Source of the DNA: Rhizobium sp. C1 | GTDB taxonomy: Bacteria; Pseudomonadota; Alphaproteobacteria; Rhizobiales; Rhizobiaceae | Reading direction: 5' to 3' | Length of the DNA: 64,000 bases | Assembly: GCF_021026335.1 (NCBI RefSeq) | Contig: NZ_JAJNCY010000004.1 | Coordinates: forward strand, 332,071-396,070 | Shown here: in pieces, positions 11,017 to 19,758 of the stretch | How the letters are laid out: the number at the start of each line of letters is the position of its first letter | How positions within the stretch are numbered: the first letter of the stretch is position 1 | Program-made: the position numbers and the translations under genes | Notes under the pieces: model-generated | What the model was told of the DNA's origin: nothing | The model's input: the letters and a program-made list of their open reading frames with translations, nothing else | Databases searched by the model: none

Positions 11017-11375
11017 ATCTATTTGCCTTGTCTTGATGTGAAGCCTTGGGGTGAATGACGTTTGAAAACTGCCTCATGAATGCCGGCGGGAGGAGCCGAT
11101 ACGAGGCAGGCGGACCTTAGTTCCATTCCTCAAAGCTGGGAAGAGTGTTGCAGCGCAACACCGTTCACTGATTCGTCATCGTTCAAGCCTGAGCGATATA
11201 ATGACGGCAAGGCAATTCGTAAGCTGCCACCTGAATTCATTGAAAACAGAGGTCAATCCATCCCTAGTTCTGCTCCATAATCTTGATTGTTCGGAAAGGG
11301 AAAAGTGCTAGGCTTGAACAATAGTCCGGTGCAGTGCGTTACGACATCTGTGATCCGGCAAGAAAGGCACGGCTG
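11017..11375. other. Divergent intergenic region, nitroreductase / PHB depolymerase
   Basis: About 360 bases with no convincing gene. A 66-codon open frame at 11080-11280 has no family features and poor context. The region must hold promoters for both flanking genes, but no clear -35/-10 pair or operator stood out. Confidence 0.5.
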
Positions 11376-12668
11376 ATGTTCTATCAGATGTATGAGTTCA
11401 ACCACGCGGTCATGGCCCCGTGGAGAGCAGCGGCAGAGGCGATGCGTGTAGCCTACCGCAACCCCTTCAACCCTCTCTCGCTGACCGCTTATGGACGCAC
11501 GATGGCCGCAGGCTTCGAGGTCTTCGAGCGTGCCACGCGCCGTTATGGCAAGCCCGGGTTCGGCCTGCACCATACGGTTATCGGAGATGAGGAAGTCTCC
11601 GTCCACGAGAAGATCGTGTGGAAGAAGCCCTTCTGCAATCTCCTGCATTTCGAGCGCGTGCTGCCGCAGGGTGCGGAGCGAGGCCCGAAACTGCTGATGG
11701 TCGCGCCCATGTCCGGCCATTATGCCACGCTGCTGCGCGGGACGGTCGAGACCATGCTGCCGCATGCCGATGTCTACATTACCGATTGGGTAGATGCCCG
11801 CATGGTGCCGGTTCAGGACGGCACGTTCGATCTCGATGATTATATCGACTATGTCATCGATATGATCCGCTTCCTCGGCCCCGATACGCATCTCATGGCC
11901 GTCTGCCAGCCTTCCGTTCCGGTGCTCGCCGCCGCCGCCGTGATGGCGATGGATGACGATCCGAACGTGCCGGCCTCCATGACGCTCATGGGCGGACCGA
12001 TCGATACCCGCAGCAACCCGACGGCCGTCAATCGTCTGGCTGAAAACAAGCCGATCGAATGGTTCGCCGAAAATGTCATCATGCAGGTTCCGTGGCCGCA
12101 GCCGGGTGCCATGCGCCTCGTCTATCCCGGCTTCCTGCAATTGACCGGCTTCATGTCGATGAACCTCGACCGCCACATGACGGCGCAAAAGGATTTCTTC
12201 TTCCATCTGGTCAAGAACGATGGCGAGCCGGCAGAGAAGCACCGCGAATTCTATGACGAATATCTCGCCGTCATGGACCTCACGGCAGAATTCTATCTCC
12301 AGACGGTCGATACCGTCTTCATACGCCACGCGCTGCCGAAGGGCGAGATGACCCATCGCGGCCGTCCGATCGACCTGAAGGCGATCACCAAAACGGCGCT
12401 GATGACGGTTGAGGGCGAGAATGACGACATTTCCGGCGTCGGGCAGACCGCGGCGGCGCAGACGCTCTGCTCGTCCATCCCGGACGGCATGCGGATGCAT
12501 TATCTGCAACCGGATGTAGGTCACTATGGCGTCTTCAACGGCTCCCGCTTCCGCCGCGAGATCGCACCGCGAATTCTCAACTTCATGAAGGCAAACGCGC
12601 TGGAAAATCGTGCATCGACCGCCGAAGCGCCCCGCGTTGTCAAAGGCCGCTTCACACGCAAGACCTGA
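11376..12668 (+). CDS. phaZ: Intracellular polyhydroxyalkanoate (PHB) depolymerase
   Basis: A 430-residue alpha/beta-hydrolase of the intracellular PHB depolymerase family, which mobilises cytoplasmic poly-3-hydroxybutyrate granules. The nucleophile position is Cys177 in LMAVCQPSVP rather than the Ser of a lipase box, as in the Cupriavidus i-PHB depolymerase PhaZ1. The likely Asp lies in VEGENDDISG and the His in DVGHYGVFNG near the C-terminus. There is no signal peptide, fitting an intracellular enzyme. The ATG at 11376 follows AGAAAGG at about 10 bases and opens the family-typical MFYQMYEFNHA start; the longer frame from 11334 is not supported. A terminator follows. Confidence 0.88.
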   Translation: MFYQMYEFNHAVMAPWRAAAEAMRVAYRNPFNPLSLTAYGRTMAAGFEVFERATRRYGKPGFGLHHTVIGDEEVSVHEKIVWKKPFCNLLHFERVLPQGAERGPKLLMVAPMSGHYATLLRGTVETMLPHADVYITDWVDARMVPVQDGTFDLDDYIDYVIDMIRFLGPDTHLMAVCQPSVPVLAAAAVMAMDDDPNVPASMTLMGGPIDTRSNPTAVNRLAENKPIEWFAENVIMQVPWPQPGAMRLVYPGFLQLTGFMSMNLDRHMTAQKDFFFHLVKNDGEPAEKHREFYDEYLAVMDLTAEFYLQTVDTVFIRHALPKGEMTHRGRPIDLKAITKTALMTVEGENDDISGVGQTAAAQTLCSSIPDGMRMHYLQPDVGHYGVFNGSRFRREIAPRILNFMKANALENRASTAEAPRVVKGRFTRKT

Positions 12669-12725
12669 AGCAGGGGCGGGATTAGAGCGAAATCCTTGAG
12701 CGTTTCGCAGCGCTTATCCGGTTTC

Positions 12726-12756
12726 GGCCCGGATCGTCTTGAAAGCGATCCGGGCC
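12726..12756 (+). terminator. Terminator after the PHB depolymerase gene
   Basis: A perfect 11-bp G/C-rich stem (12726-12736 with 12746-12756), a 9-base loop and then TTTCCC. It lies about 58 bases past the stop. The preceding bases contain GAGCG/TTTCGC half-repeats like those of the element at 16.95-17.05 kb. Confidence 0.8.
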
Positions 12757-12820
12757 TTTCCCACTTCGTTATCAGTGAGATCGCATGGGGCGGTCTCCTT
12801 GAAAAAACGAGGTTTCTTCA

Positions 12821-13255
12821 ATGAACCAGTCTGCCTGGATCCGTCCGGAATGGAATCCGGCGACCATCGCGCTCATGGTATTGGGTTTTGTCATCTTCTG
12901 GCCGCTTGGCCTGGCGATGCTCGCCTATATCCTCTTCGGCGACCGTTTGCATGAGTTCAAGCGCGAAGCGAACGCCACCGTCGATCGCGGCTTCGAGACC
13001 ATGCGCCGCTACACGGGCGGCAAGGGCTTCAGCCAATATGCCGGCGGAACCGGCAATGCAGCCTTCGACGACTGGCGCCGTCAGGAGTTGGAGCGCATCG
13101 AAAACGAACGCCGCAAGCTCGACGAGGCCCGCCGCGAGTTCGATGAATATGTGAGCGAACTGCGCCGTGCCAAGGATCAGGAGGAATTCTCCCGGTTTAT
13201 GCGCGAGCGCAATGCCCGCAGCGGCGGTGACGCGAATGGAACGACCGGCAATTGA
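12821..13255 (+). CDS. DUF2852 family membrane protein
   Basis: A 144-residue protein with one N-terminal membrane segment (about residues 15-40, with NPATIALMVLGFVIFWPLGL), a basic linker, then a charged helix (about 85-135) likely to be a coiled coil (LERIENERRKLDEARREFDEY). This architecture is that of DUF2852, found mostly in alphaproteobacteria, with no known function. The ATG is a short distance after a purine-rich stretch. It lies between two strong terminators, so it is a single-gene unit. A role in envelope or phage-shock-like stress can be guessed from the membrane-plus-coil layout but is not shown. Confidence 0.8.
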   Translation: MNQSAWIRPEWNPATIALMVLGFVIFWPLGLAMLAYILFGDRLHEFKREANATVDRGFETMRRYTGGKGFSQYAGGTGNAAFDDWRRQELERIENERRKLDEARREFDEYVSELRRAKDQEEFSRFMRERNARSGGDANGTTGN

Positions 13256-13276
13256 TCCGTCTGATCGATCGAAAGG

Positions 13277-13305
13277 ACCGGCCTTCGTCCGAAGGCCGGT
13301 TTTTT
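13277..13305 (+). terminator. Terminator after the DUF2852 gene
   Basis: A perfect 10-bp stem ACCGGCCTTC / GAAGGCCGGT with a four-base loop, followed by TTTTT. Its presence argues that the next gene starts after it (13366) rather than at 13252. Confidence 0.92.
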
Positions 13306-13365
13306 CGTGCCGGAAGCCTGGCCGAATCGGCTAAACATGCGGTGACCACAAGACAAAGACCTGAG

Positions 13366-14106
13366 ATGTTTTTCAGACGATCCAAACCCGTAGAGCCACA
13401 GCAGAGGACGGTCAGCGTCGCCGGCCGCGCCATTCCGCTGACGATCCGCAGCGATCGGCGCGCGACGCGGTTGACGCTGCGCATCGAGCCGGGTGGCCGG
13501 GCGCTCAAGATGACGGTGCCGCTCGGCGTGCCGATCCGCGATGTCGAGGATTTTCTGGAGCGTCACCACGGCTGGATCGCAACGCGGCTCTCGAAGCTTC
13601 CGAGCGAAGGTGGCTTGCGTGAGGGCGGGCAAATGATGCTGCGTGGCGTCAGCCACCGCATCGTGCTGACGGGCAAGCTCCGCGGCCTCACGGAAAAGTC
13701 GCAGATTGATGGTGACCCGGTGCTTCTCGTCAGCGGTGAGCCCCAACATTTGGGTCGCCGCCTCTCCGACTTTCTCAAGAAGGAAGCGCGCCGCGATCTG
13801 GAAGAACTGGCGCGCTATCATGCCCGCATCAGCGGCAAGCGCATTGCCTCGATCAGCATGAAGGACACGAAAAGCCGCTGGGGCTCCTGCAGCCACGATG
13901 GTAACTTGAGCTTCTCCTGGCGCATCGTCATGGCGCCGCCCTCGGTCATAGACTATCTCGCCGCCCATGAAGTGGCGCATTTGACCGAGATGAACCACGG
14001 CCCGCGCTTCTGGGCGCTCTGTGAAAAGCTCTGCCCCGGAACGAGCGAAGCCAAGGCCTGGCTGAAGCGCCACGGCTCTGCGCTTCACGCGATTGATTTC
14101 AGCTGA
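13366..14106 (+). CDS. YgjP/SprT-like (DUF45) metallohydrolase
   Basis: A 246-residue protein of the DUF45/YgjP family. The zinc site is clear: HEVAH at residues 201-205 and the downstream His211 in MNHGPRFW. The conserved SRWGSCS segment precedes it at about 170-176. E. coli YgjP has been described as a UTP pyrophosphatase, while the family is often labelled an M48-type metalloprotease, so the reaction here is uncertain. I start it at the ATG at 13366, after the terminator. It precedes trpF by about 97 bases and may be independent of the trp genes. Confidence 0.82.
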   Translation: MFFRRSKPVEPQQRTVSVAGRAIPLTIRSDRRATRLTLRIEPGGRALKMTVPLGVPIRDVEDFLERHHGWIATRLSKLPSEGGLREGGQMMLRGVSHRIVLTGKLRGLTEKSQIDGDPVLLVSGEPQHLGRRLSDFLKKEARRDLEELARYHARISGKRIASISMKDTKSRWGSCSHDGNLSFSWRIVMAPPSVIDYLAAHEVAHLTEMNHGPRFWALCEKLCPGTSEAKAWLKRHGSALHAIDFS

Positions 14107-14202
14107 ACGGAACGTTCTCCAAGCCTCATATAGCGCAATGCGATCAGTCCATAACGCAATTTGGCTCGACTCTTTTGCCGTTTCATGCGAGTGCCAACAG
14201 CC

Positions 14203-14877
14203 ATGACATTCTCGATCAAGATCTGTGGTCTCAAGACGCCCGAGGCGGTGGAACTGGCTGTCCGCCGCGGCGCGACCCATATCGGTTTCATCTTCTTTGC
14301 CAAGAGCCCGCGCTATGTCGAGCCGATGGATGCGGCGCGGCTAGCCGAAGCTGCGCGTGGTAAGGCGAAGATCGTATCTGTGACGGTGGATGCCGACACT
14401 GATTTCCTGGATGAAATCGTAGATCAATTGCAGCCGGATATCCTCCAGCTCCACGGTCACGAGTCCGTCGAAGAAATCCTCCGGCTGAAGGCTTTTTATG
14501 CCCGGCAGGTCATGAAGGTATTTTCCATTCGCGATTCCGATGATCTCGCCCGGATCGATCCCTATATCGGAGTGGCGGATCGCTTTCTGCTCGACGCCAA
14601 GGCCCCCAAAGGCTCGGAACTGCCCGGCGGCAACGGGGTTTCGTTCGACTGGTCGCTGCTCGATAAGCTTGACGCCGACGTCGATTACATGCTTTCCGGT
14701 GGGCTCAATAAGGACAATGTGGCGGACGCCATCCTGCGCACTCGTTGTTCCGGCATAGATGTATCTTCAGGTGTCGAAAGCGCTCCGGGCGTCAAGGATC
14801 TGGACAAGATGAATGAGTTTTTCGATGCGGCCGACCGCGCGATCGCGATGCGCAAGGGCCCTGGGAGAGTAATGTGA
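14203..14877 (+). CDS. trpF: Phosphoribosylanthranilate isomerase
   Basis: A 224-residue TIM-barrel enzyme converting phosphoribosylanthranilate to CdRP in tryptophan synthesis. The opening [14 protein letters not shown] holds the catalytic Cys (Cys8 from this start), and the general acid Asp lies in the [11 protein letters not shown] segment. ATGs at 14161, 14185 and 14203 are in frame; the last puts IKICG at the usual distance from the start. It overlaps trpB by four bases (GTGA), giving a trpF-trpB-trpA unit, the standard rhizobial split with trpE and trpDC elsewhere. Confidence 0.94.
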   Translation: MTFSIKICGLKTPEAVELAVRRGATHIGFIFFAKSPRYVEPMDAARLAEAARGKAKIVSVTVDADTDFLDEIVDQLQPDILQLHGHESVEEILRLKAFYARQVMKVFSIRDSDDLARIDPYIGVADRFLLDAKAPKGSELPGGNGVSFDWSLLDKLDADVDYMLSGGLNKDNVADAILRTRCSGIDVSSGVESAPGVKDLDKMNEFFDAADRAIAMRKGPGRVM

Positions 14878-16094
14878 ACGAGACGCCAAAGCTGAATTCC
14901 TTCCGCGCCGGTCCCGATGAGGACGGCCGTTTCGGTATCTATGGCGGCCGCTTCGTGGCCGAAACGCTGATGCCGCTGATCCTCGATCTCGAGGCCGAGT
15001 TCAACAAGGCCAAGACCGATCCGGAATTCCAGGCGGAGCTCGCTCATCTCGGCACGCATTACATCGGCCGTCCGAGCCCGCTCTATTTCGCCGAGCGCCT
15101 CACGGCGGAGCTTGGCGGCGCGAAGATCTATTTCAAGCGCGACGAGCTGAACCACACCGGTTCGCACAAGATCAACAATTGCATCGGCCAGATCCTGCTC
15201 GCCAAGCGCATGGGCAAGAAGCGTATCATCGCTGAAACCGGTGCCGGCCAGCATGGCGTGGCTTCGGCGACCGTTGCCGCCCGCTTCGGCTTCCCCTGCG
15301 TGGTCTATATGGGCGCAACCGACGTCGAGCGTCAGGCTCCGAACGTCTTTCGCATGAAGCTGCTCGGCGCTGAAGTGAAGCCGGTGACGGCTGGTCACGG
15401 CACGCTGAAGGATGCGATGAACGAGGCGCTGCGCGACTGGGTCACCAATGTCGACGACACCTATTACATCATCGGCACCGCTGCCGGCCCGCATCCCTAT
15501 CCGGAAATCGTCCGCGAATTCCAGTCGGTGATCGGCAAGGAAGCCAAGGAACAGATGATGGCGGCCGAAGGCCGTCTGCCCGACATGCTGGTCGCGGCCG
15601 TCGGTGGTGGCTCGAACGCCATCGGCCTCTTCCATCCCTTCCTCGACGACGAGTCGGTCAAGATTGTCGGCGTCGAAGCCGGCGGCAAGGGCCTTGACGG
15701 CGAAGAGCATTGCGCGTCGCTCACGGCCGGCTCGCCCGGCGTTCTCCACGGCAACCGCACCTATCTGCTGCAGGACAGCGACGGCCAGATCAAGGAAGGT
15801 CACTCGATCTCCGCCGGTCTCGACTATCCCGGCATCGGCCCGGAACACTCCTGGCTCAAGGATACCGGCCGCGTCGAATACGTGCCGATCATGGACAATG
15901 AGGCGCTCGACGCCTTCCAGATGCTGACCCGCACGGAAGGCATCATCCCGGCGCTGGAGCCAAGCCATGCGCTGGCCGAAGTCATCAAGCGCGCGCCGAA
16001 GATGGACAAGGACCAGATCATTCTGATGAACCTCTGTGGCCGCGGCGACAAGGACATCTTCACCGTTGGCAAGATTCTCGGAATGGGGCTCTGA
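14874..16094 (+). CDS. trpB: Tryptophan synthase beta chain
   Basis: A 406-residue PLP enzyme that condenses channelled indole with serine. The Schiff-base lysine is Lys99 in [11 protein letters not shown]. The phosphate-binding GGGSNAIG segment lies further on (near residue 243) and the C-terminal LCGRGDKD segment is typical of TrpB1. The start is a GTG that overlaps the trpF stop as GTGA, with GGGAGAG just upstream. trpA follows after five bases, as expected for the alpha-beta complex. Confidence 0.97.
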   Translation: MNETPKLNSFRAGPDEDGRFGIYGGRFVAETLMPLILDLEAEFNKAKTDPEFQAELAHLGTHYIGRPSPLYFAERLTAELGGAKIYFKRDELNHTGSHKINNCIGQILLAKRMGKKRIIAETGAGQHGVASATVAARFGFPCVVYMGATDVERQAPNVFRMKLLGAEVKPVTAGHGTLKDAMNEALRDWVTNVDDTYYIIGTAAGPHPYPEIVREFQSVIGKEAKEQMMAAEGRLPDMLVAAVGGGSNAIGLFHPFLDDESVKIVGVEAGGKGLDGEEHCASLTAGSPGVLHGNRTYLLQDSDGQIKEGHSISAGLDYPGIGPEHSWLKDTGRVEYVPIMDNEALDAFQMLTRTEGIIPALEPSHALAEVIKRAPKMDKDQIILMNLCGRGDKDIFTVGKILGMGL

Positions 16095-16099
16095 TCGTC

Positions 16100-16939
16100 A
16101 TGACCGCACGTATGGACAAACGCTTTGCCGATCTGAAGGCTGAAGGCCGTCCGGCCCTCGTGACCTATTTCATGGGCGGCGACCCCGATTTCGAAACGTC
16201 GATGAAGATCATGCAGGCGCTGCCGAAGGCGGGCGCCGACGTGATCGAGCTCGGCATGCCCTTTTCCGATCCGATGGCAGACGGCCCGGCGATCCAGCTG
16301 GCTGGTCAGCGCGCGCTGAAGGCCGGGCAGAACCTCGCCAAGACTATCGACATGGCCCGCCGCTTCCGCGAAACGGATCAGGATACGCCGATCGTGCTGA
16401 TGGGCTATTACAACCCGATCTATATCTATGGCGTCGAGCGTTTCATCGAAGACGCCCTCAAGGCTGGTATTGACGGCCTGATCGTCGTGGATCTTCCGGC
16501 CGAAATGGATGACGAGCTTTGCATCCCGGCCGTTGCGCGCGGGCTCAACTTCATCCGCCTGACAACACCGACGACGGACAACAAGCGCCTGCCGCGCGTT
16601 CTCCAGAACTCGTCCGGCTTTGTCTATTATGTCTCGATGAACGGCATCACCGGTTCTGCCCTTCCGGACCCTTCGCTGATTGCCGGCGCTGTTGCCCGCA
16701 TCAAGGGGCACACCGAACTTCCGATCTGCGTCGGCTTCGGCGTCAAGACAGCCGAACATGCCCGCCTCATCGGTGCATCTGCCGATGGCGTTGTCGTCGG
16801 CACGGCCATCGTCAACCAGATTGCGCTGAGCCTCACCAAGGACGGGCAAGCGACGCAGGACACCGTGCCGAGCGTTGAAACGCTGGTGCGCGGGCTGTCG
16901 ACCGGCGTTCGTGCCGCCCGCCTTGCTGCTGCCGAATAA
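16100..16939 (+). CDS. trpA: Tryptophan synthase alpha chain
   Basis: A 279-residue TIM-barrel subunit that cleaves indole-3-glycerol phosphate to indole, passed through the tunnel to TrpB. The catalytic Glu is in the [16 protein letters not shown] segment (about residues 50-65), where the Asp is also present. The phosphate-binding loops near [15 protein letters not shown] and [11 protein letters not shown] follow. It closes the trpFBA unit; the following 136 bases contain a repeated palindromic element before accD. Confidence 0.97.
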   Translation: MTARMDKRFADLKAEGRPALVTYFMGGDPDFETSMKIMQALPKAGADVIELGMPFSDPMADGPAIQLAGQRALKAGQNLAKTIDMARRFRETDQDTPIVLMGYYNPIYIYGVERFIEDALKAGIDGLIVVDLPAEMDDELCIPAVARGLNFIRLTTPTTDNKRLPRVLQNSSGFVYYVSMNGITGSALPDPSLIAGAVARIKGHTELPICVGFGVKTAEHARLIGASADGVVVGTAIVNQIALSLTKDGQATQDTVPSVETLVRGLSTGVRAARLAAAE

Positions 16940-16949
16940 GCACGATTTA

Positions 16950-17050
16950 AAGCAATCCCAGCGAAAGTGGACACCAGTTTCGCGTCCGGGATTGTGTAGA
17001 AACAAACAGATGGAGCGTTTCAGTATTTCAATGAAACACTGAAACGCTCT
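16950..17050. repeat. Palindromic intergenic element (two stem-loops)
   Basis: Between trpA and accD lie two consecutive inverted repeats. The first pairs AATCCC (16954-16959) and GCGAAA (16961-16966) with TTTCGC (16978-16983) and GGGATT (16988-16993). The second is a perfect 12-bp stem GAGCGTTTCAGT (17013-17024) with ACTGAAACGCTC (17038-17049). The layout resembles short palindromic intergenic mosaic elements scattered in Rhizobiaceae genomes. A shorter piece of similar sequence lies near 12685-12720. Confidence 0.65.
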
Positions 17051-17075
17051 AGATCCAGAACAAGGAGTTTCACCC

Positions 17076-17942
17076 ATGAACTGGCTGACCAATTACGTTC
17101 GTCCGCGCATCAACTCGATGCTGGGCCGCCGCGAGGTTCCGGAAAACCTCTGGATCAAGTGCCCGGAAACGGGCGAAATGGTCTTTCACAAGGACCTTGA
17201 GGAAAACCAGTGGGTGATCCCCGCGTCCGGCCATCACATGAAGATGCCGGGCAAGGCGCGTCTCGCCTGGTTGTTCGACAACGGCCAGTATGAGCTGATG
17301 TCGCAGCCGAAGGTGGCGCAGGACCCGCTGAAATTCCGCGATTCCAAGAAATACAGCGACCGCCTCAAGGACAGCCGCACCAAGACCGAGCTGGAAGACA
17401 CGATCCTTGCCGGCGTCGGCACGATCAGCGGCGTCAAGGCCGTCGGTGTGGTCCACGAGTTCGAGTTCATGGGCGGCTCGCTCGGTACCGCTGCCGGCGA
17501 GGCCATCATCGCCGCGTTTGAAAAGGCGATTGCCGAAAAGTGCCCGCTCGTCATGTTCCCCGCTTCGGGCGGCGCGCGCATGCAGGAAGGCATCCTCTCG
17601 CTGATGCAGCTGCCGCGCACGACCGTCGCGGTCGAGATGCTGAAGGAAGCAGGCCTGCCTTACATCGTGGTTCTCACCAACCCGACCACAGGCGGCGTCA
17701 CCGCTTCTTATGCCATGCTGGGCGACATCCACATTGCCGAGCCCGGGGCTCTGATCGGCTTTGCAGGCCGCCGCGTCATCGAGCAGACGATCCGCGAAAA
17801 GCTGCCCGAAGGGTTCCAGACAGCGGAATATCTCTATCAGCACGGCATGGTCGACATGGTCCTCCATCGCCACAAGATCCCGGAAACGATCGGCCGCATT
17901 CTTTCGATGTTGAGCGAAGGCATGAAGTCCAAGGCGGCCTGA
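17076..17942 (+). CDS. accD: Acetyl-CoA carboxylase carboxyltransferase beta subunit
   Basis: A 288-residue carboxyltransferase subunit that, with AccA, moves the carboxyl from biotin-BCCP to acetyl-CoA for fatty acid synthesis. The crotonase-like core is intact ([30 protein letters not shown]). The N-terminal zinc ribbon is not: against the four Cys of E. coli AccD this protein has only Cys29, with Thr32, Ile48 and Ser51 at the other three positions. So zinc binding of the normal type is unlikely here. accD-folC adjacency is conserved in rhizobia; the gap to folC is about 20 bases. Confidence 0.96.
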   Translation: MNWLTNYVRPRINSMLGRREVPENLWIKCPETGEMVFHKDLEENQWVIPASGHHMKMPGKARLAWLFDNGQYELMSQPKVAQDPLKFRDSKKYSDRLKDSRTKTELEDTILAGVGTISGVKAVGVVHEFEFMGGSLGTAAGEAIIAAFEKAIAEKCPLVMFPASGGARMQEGILSLMQLPRTTVAVEMLKEAGLPYIVVLTNPTTGGVTASYAMLGDIHIAEPGALIGFAGRRVIEQTIREKLPEGFQTAEYLYQHGMVDMVLHRHKIPETIGRILSMLSEGMKSKAA

Positions 17943-17964
17943 GAGCCGCGAATTGCGAGCAACC

Positions 17965-19293
17965 GTGAGCCAAGCCGCACTGGAAATCGACAAGCTGATG
18001 GCCCTTCATCCGAAGGGCTTCGATCTTTCGCTGGATCGCATCCGCCGGCTTCTTGACCGGCTCGGCAACCCCGAAAAGCGCCTGCCGCCGGTGATTCATA
18101 TCGCCGGCACCAACGGCAAGGGCTCCACATCGGCCTTCTGCCGCGCCCTTCTCGAAAGCAAAGGGCTTTCGGTCCACGTTCATACCTCGCCACATCTCGT
18201 CAACTGGCATGAACGCTATCGTCTCGGCCGCAAGGGCGGGCGGGGCGAGCTGGTGGATGATGAGACCCTGGCCCACGCCATCCGCCGTGTCGGCGACGCC
18301 AATGCCGGCGAATATATCACCGTCTTTGAAATCCTGACGGCGGTCATGTTCTTGCTCTTTGCCGAACATCCGGCAGACGCAGCGATCGTCGAAGTTGGCC
18401 TCGGCGGCCGTTTCGATGCAACGAATGTCATCGCAAATCCTGCTGCCTGCATCATCACGTCTATTTCGCTGGATCACATTGCCTATCTCGGAGACCGGGT
18501 CGAACTGATCGCTGCTGAGAAGGCCGGAATCATGAAGCGTGGCCGTCCGGTCGTCATCGGGTATCAGTCGGAGAGCCCCGCGCTGGACGTGCTGGTCGAA
18601 ACCGCGGAACGTCTCGGCTGCCCGCATGCGGTCTTCGGTCAGGATTATCTCGCCTTCGAGGAATTCGGCCGTCTGGTCTATCAGGATGAATTCGGCCTTT
18701 CCGACCTGCCGTTGCCGCGGCTTCCCGGCCGTCATCAGTATGGTAACGCCGCCGCCGCCGTCCGTGGTGTCAAGGCTGCAGGCTTCGAACTGGATGATGC
18801 GATCATTGCCAATGCGCTGAAATCCGTTGAATGGCCTGCGCGCATGCAGCGTCTGCCGGAAGGCAGGCTCGCAGGCGTCGCACCCGCTGGCGCGGAAATC
18901 TGGCTCGATGGGGGGCACAATCCGGGTGCCGGCGTGGTCATCGCGGAGGCGCTTGCGGAGCTCGAAGAAAAACAGCCACGGCCGCTTTTCATGATCGCCG
19001 GCATGATCAACACAAAAGATGCGACCGGCTTTTTCCGCGCCTTCACTGATCTGGTTGAGACCGTCTTCACGGTTCCGGTTGATCAGTCGGAGGCGAGCGT
19101 CGACCCGGTGGCACTTGCGACCGACGCCCAGAATGCGGGCTTGATGGCGCGGCCGCGCTCTTCTGTCGAAGAGGCATTGAAAGAAATTGCGGCGCTGGTC
19201 GAACCCGGAGAGGAACCGCCGCGCATTTTCATCGGTGGCTCGCTTTATCTCGCAGGATCGGTGCTGCGAGACAACGGGACGCCCCCGAACTGA
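17965..19293 (+). CDS. folC: Folylpolyglutamate / dihydrofolate synthase
   Basis: A 442-residue Mur-ligase-like enzyme that makes dihydrofolate from dihydropteroate and Glu and then adds further Glu residues. The P-loop is AGTNGKGS (about residues 47-54), followed by HTSPHLVNWHER. The central DHIAYLGD and C-terminal LDGGHNPGA segments are also typical. The start is uncertain: an in-frame TTG at 17953 and this GTG at 17965 are both possible; the GTG places the LMALHPKGFDLSLDRI segment at the usual distance. It ends at a terminator shared with trxA. Confidence 0.93.
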   Translation: MSQAALEIDKLMALHPKGFDLSLDRIRRLLDRLGNPEKRLPPVIHIAGTNGKGSTSAFCRALLESKGLSVHVHTSPHLVNWHERYRLGRKGGRGELVDDETLAHAIRRVGDANAGEYITVFEILTAVMFLLFAEHPADAAIVEVGLGGRFDATNVIANPAACIITSISLDHIAYLGDRVELIAAEKAGIMKRGRPVVIGYQSESPALDVLVETAERLGCPHAVFGQDYLAFEEFGRLVYQDEFGLSDLPLPRLPGRHQYGNAAAAVRGVKAAGFELDDAIIANALKSVEWPARMQRLPEGRLAGVAPAGAEIWLDGGHNPGAGVVIAEALAELEEKQPRPLFMIAGMINTKDATGFFRAFTDLVETVFTVPVDQSEASVDPVALATDAQNAGLMARPRSSVEEALKEIAALVEPGEEPPRIFIGGSLYLAGSVLRDNGTPPN

Positions 19294-19301
19294 AAAACAA
19301 A

Positions 19302-19329
19302 AAAAGGCCCGGTCGATGCCGGGCCTTTT
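19302..19329. terminator. Bidirectional terminator between folC and trxA
   Basis: A perfect 11-bp stem AAAAGGCCCGG / CCGGGCCTTTT with a six-base loop and A/T runs on both sides. It lies between converging genes. Confidence 0.9.
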
Positions 19330-19352
19330 CGCATTTCCATGGTCATCTGAAA

Positions 19353-19673
19353 TCAGGCAGCGCCGTTGATCCAGGCCGACAGCTGCGACTTCGGACGCGC
19401 GCCGGTCAGCTGGTCCGCCATTTCGCCGCCCTTGAACATGGCCAGCATCGGAATGCCGCGCACGCCGAAGCGGGCAGCGATTTCCGGGTTTTCGTCGACA
19501 TTGATCTTGGCGATCTTCACCTTGCCGGCAAGTTCGGTCGACAGCTCTTCAAGCGCCGGCGCGATCATGCGGCAAGGGCCGCACCATTCGGCCCAGAAAT
19601 CAACAACGACGGGCTCGGCGGACTGCAGAACCTCTGTCTGGAAATTGGCATTATCGACCTTGACGGTGCTCAT
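19353..19673 (-). CDS. trxA: Thioredoxin 1
   Basis: A 106-residue thioredoxin with the active-site WCGPC (Cys31 and Cys34) in [12 protein letters not shown], the cis-Pro segment GIPMLAMF, and the normal length. It reduces disulfides of ribonucleotide reductase, PAPS reductase and other cytoplasmic clients using electrons from thioredoxin reductase. It begins about 85 bases after addA on the same strand, so it may have its own promoter in that gap or be the last gene of the divL-addA block. Confidence 0.97.
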   Translation of the reverse strand: MSTVKVDNANFQTEVLQSAEPVVVDFWAEWCGPCRMIAPALEELSTELAGKVKIAKINVDENPEIAARFGVRGIPMLAMFKGGEMADQLTGARPKSQLSAWINGAA

Positions 19674-19758
19674 AGGGGAAACTCCTGAACGAATCTGGTT
19701 ATGCCATCATGTATGCCTGCGGGCTGAGAATTCAATCCCTTTCCTGCGCAAGGCTGGC

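Noticed and set aside
11080..11280. A 66-codon open frame between the nitroreductase and PHB depolymerase genes
   Set aside because: No ribosome site, no hydrophobic or domain pattern, and it occupies the region needed for divergent promoters.
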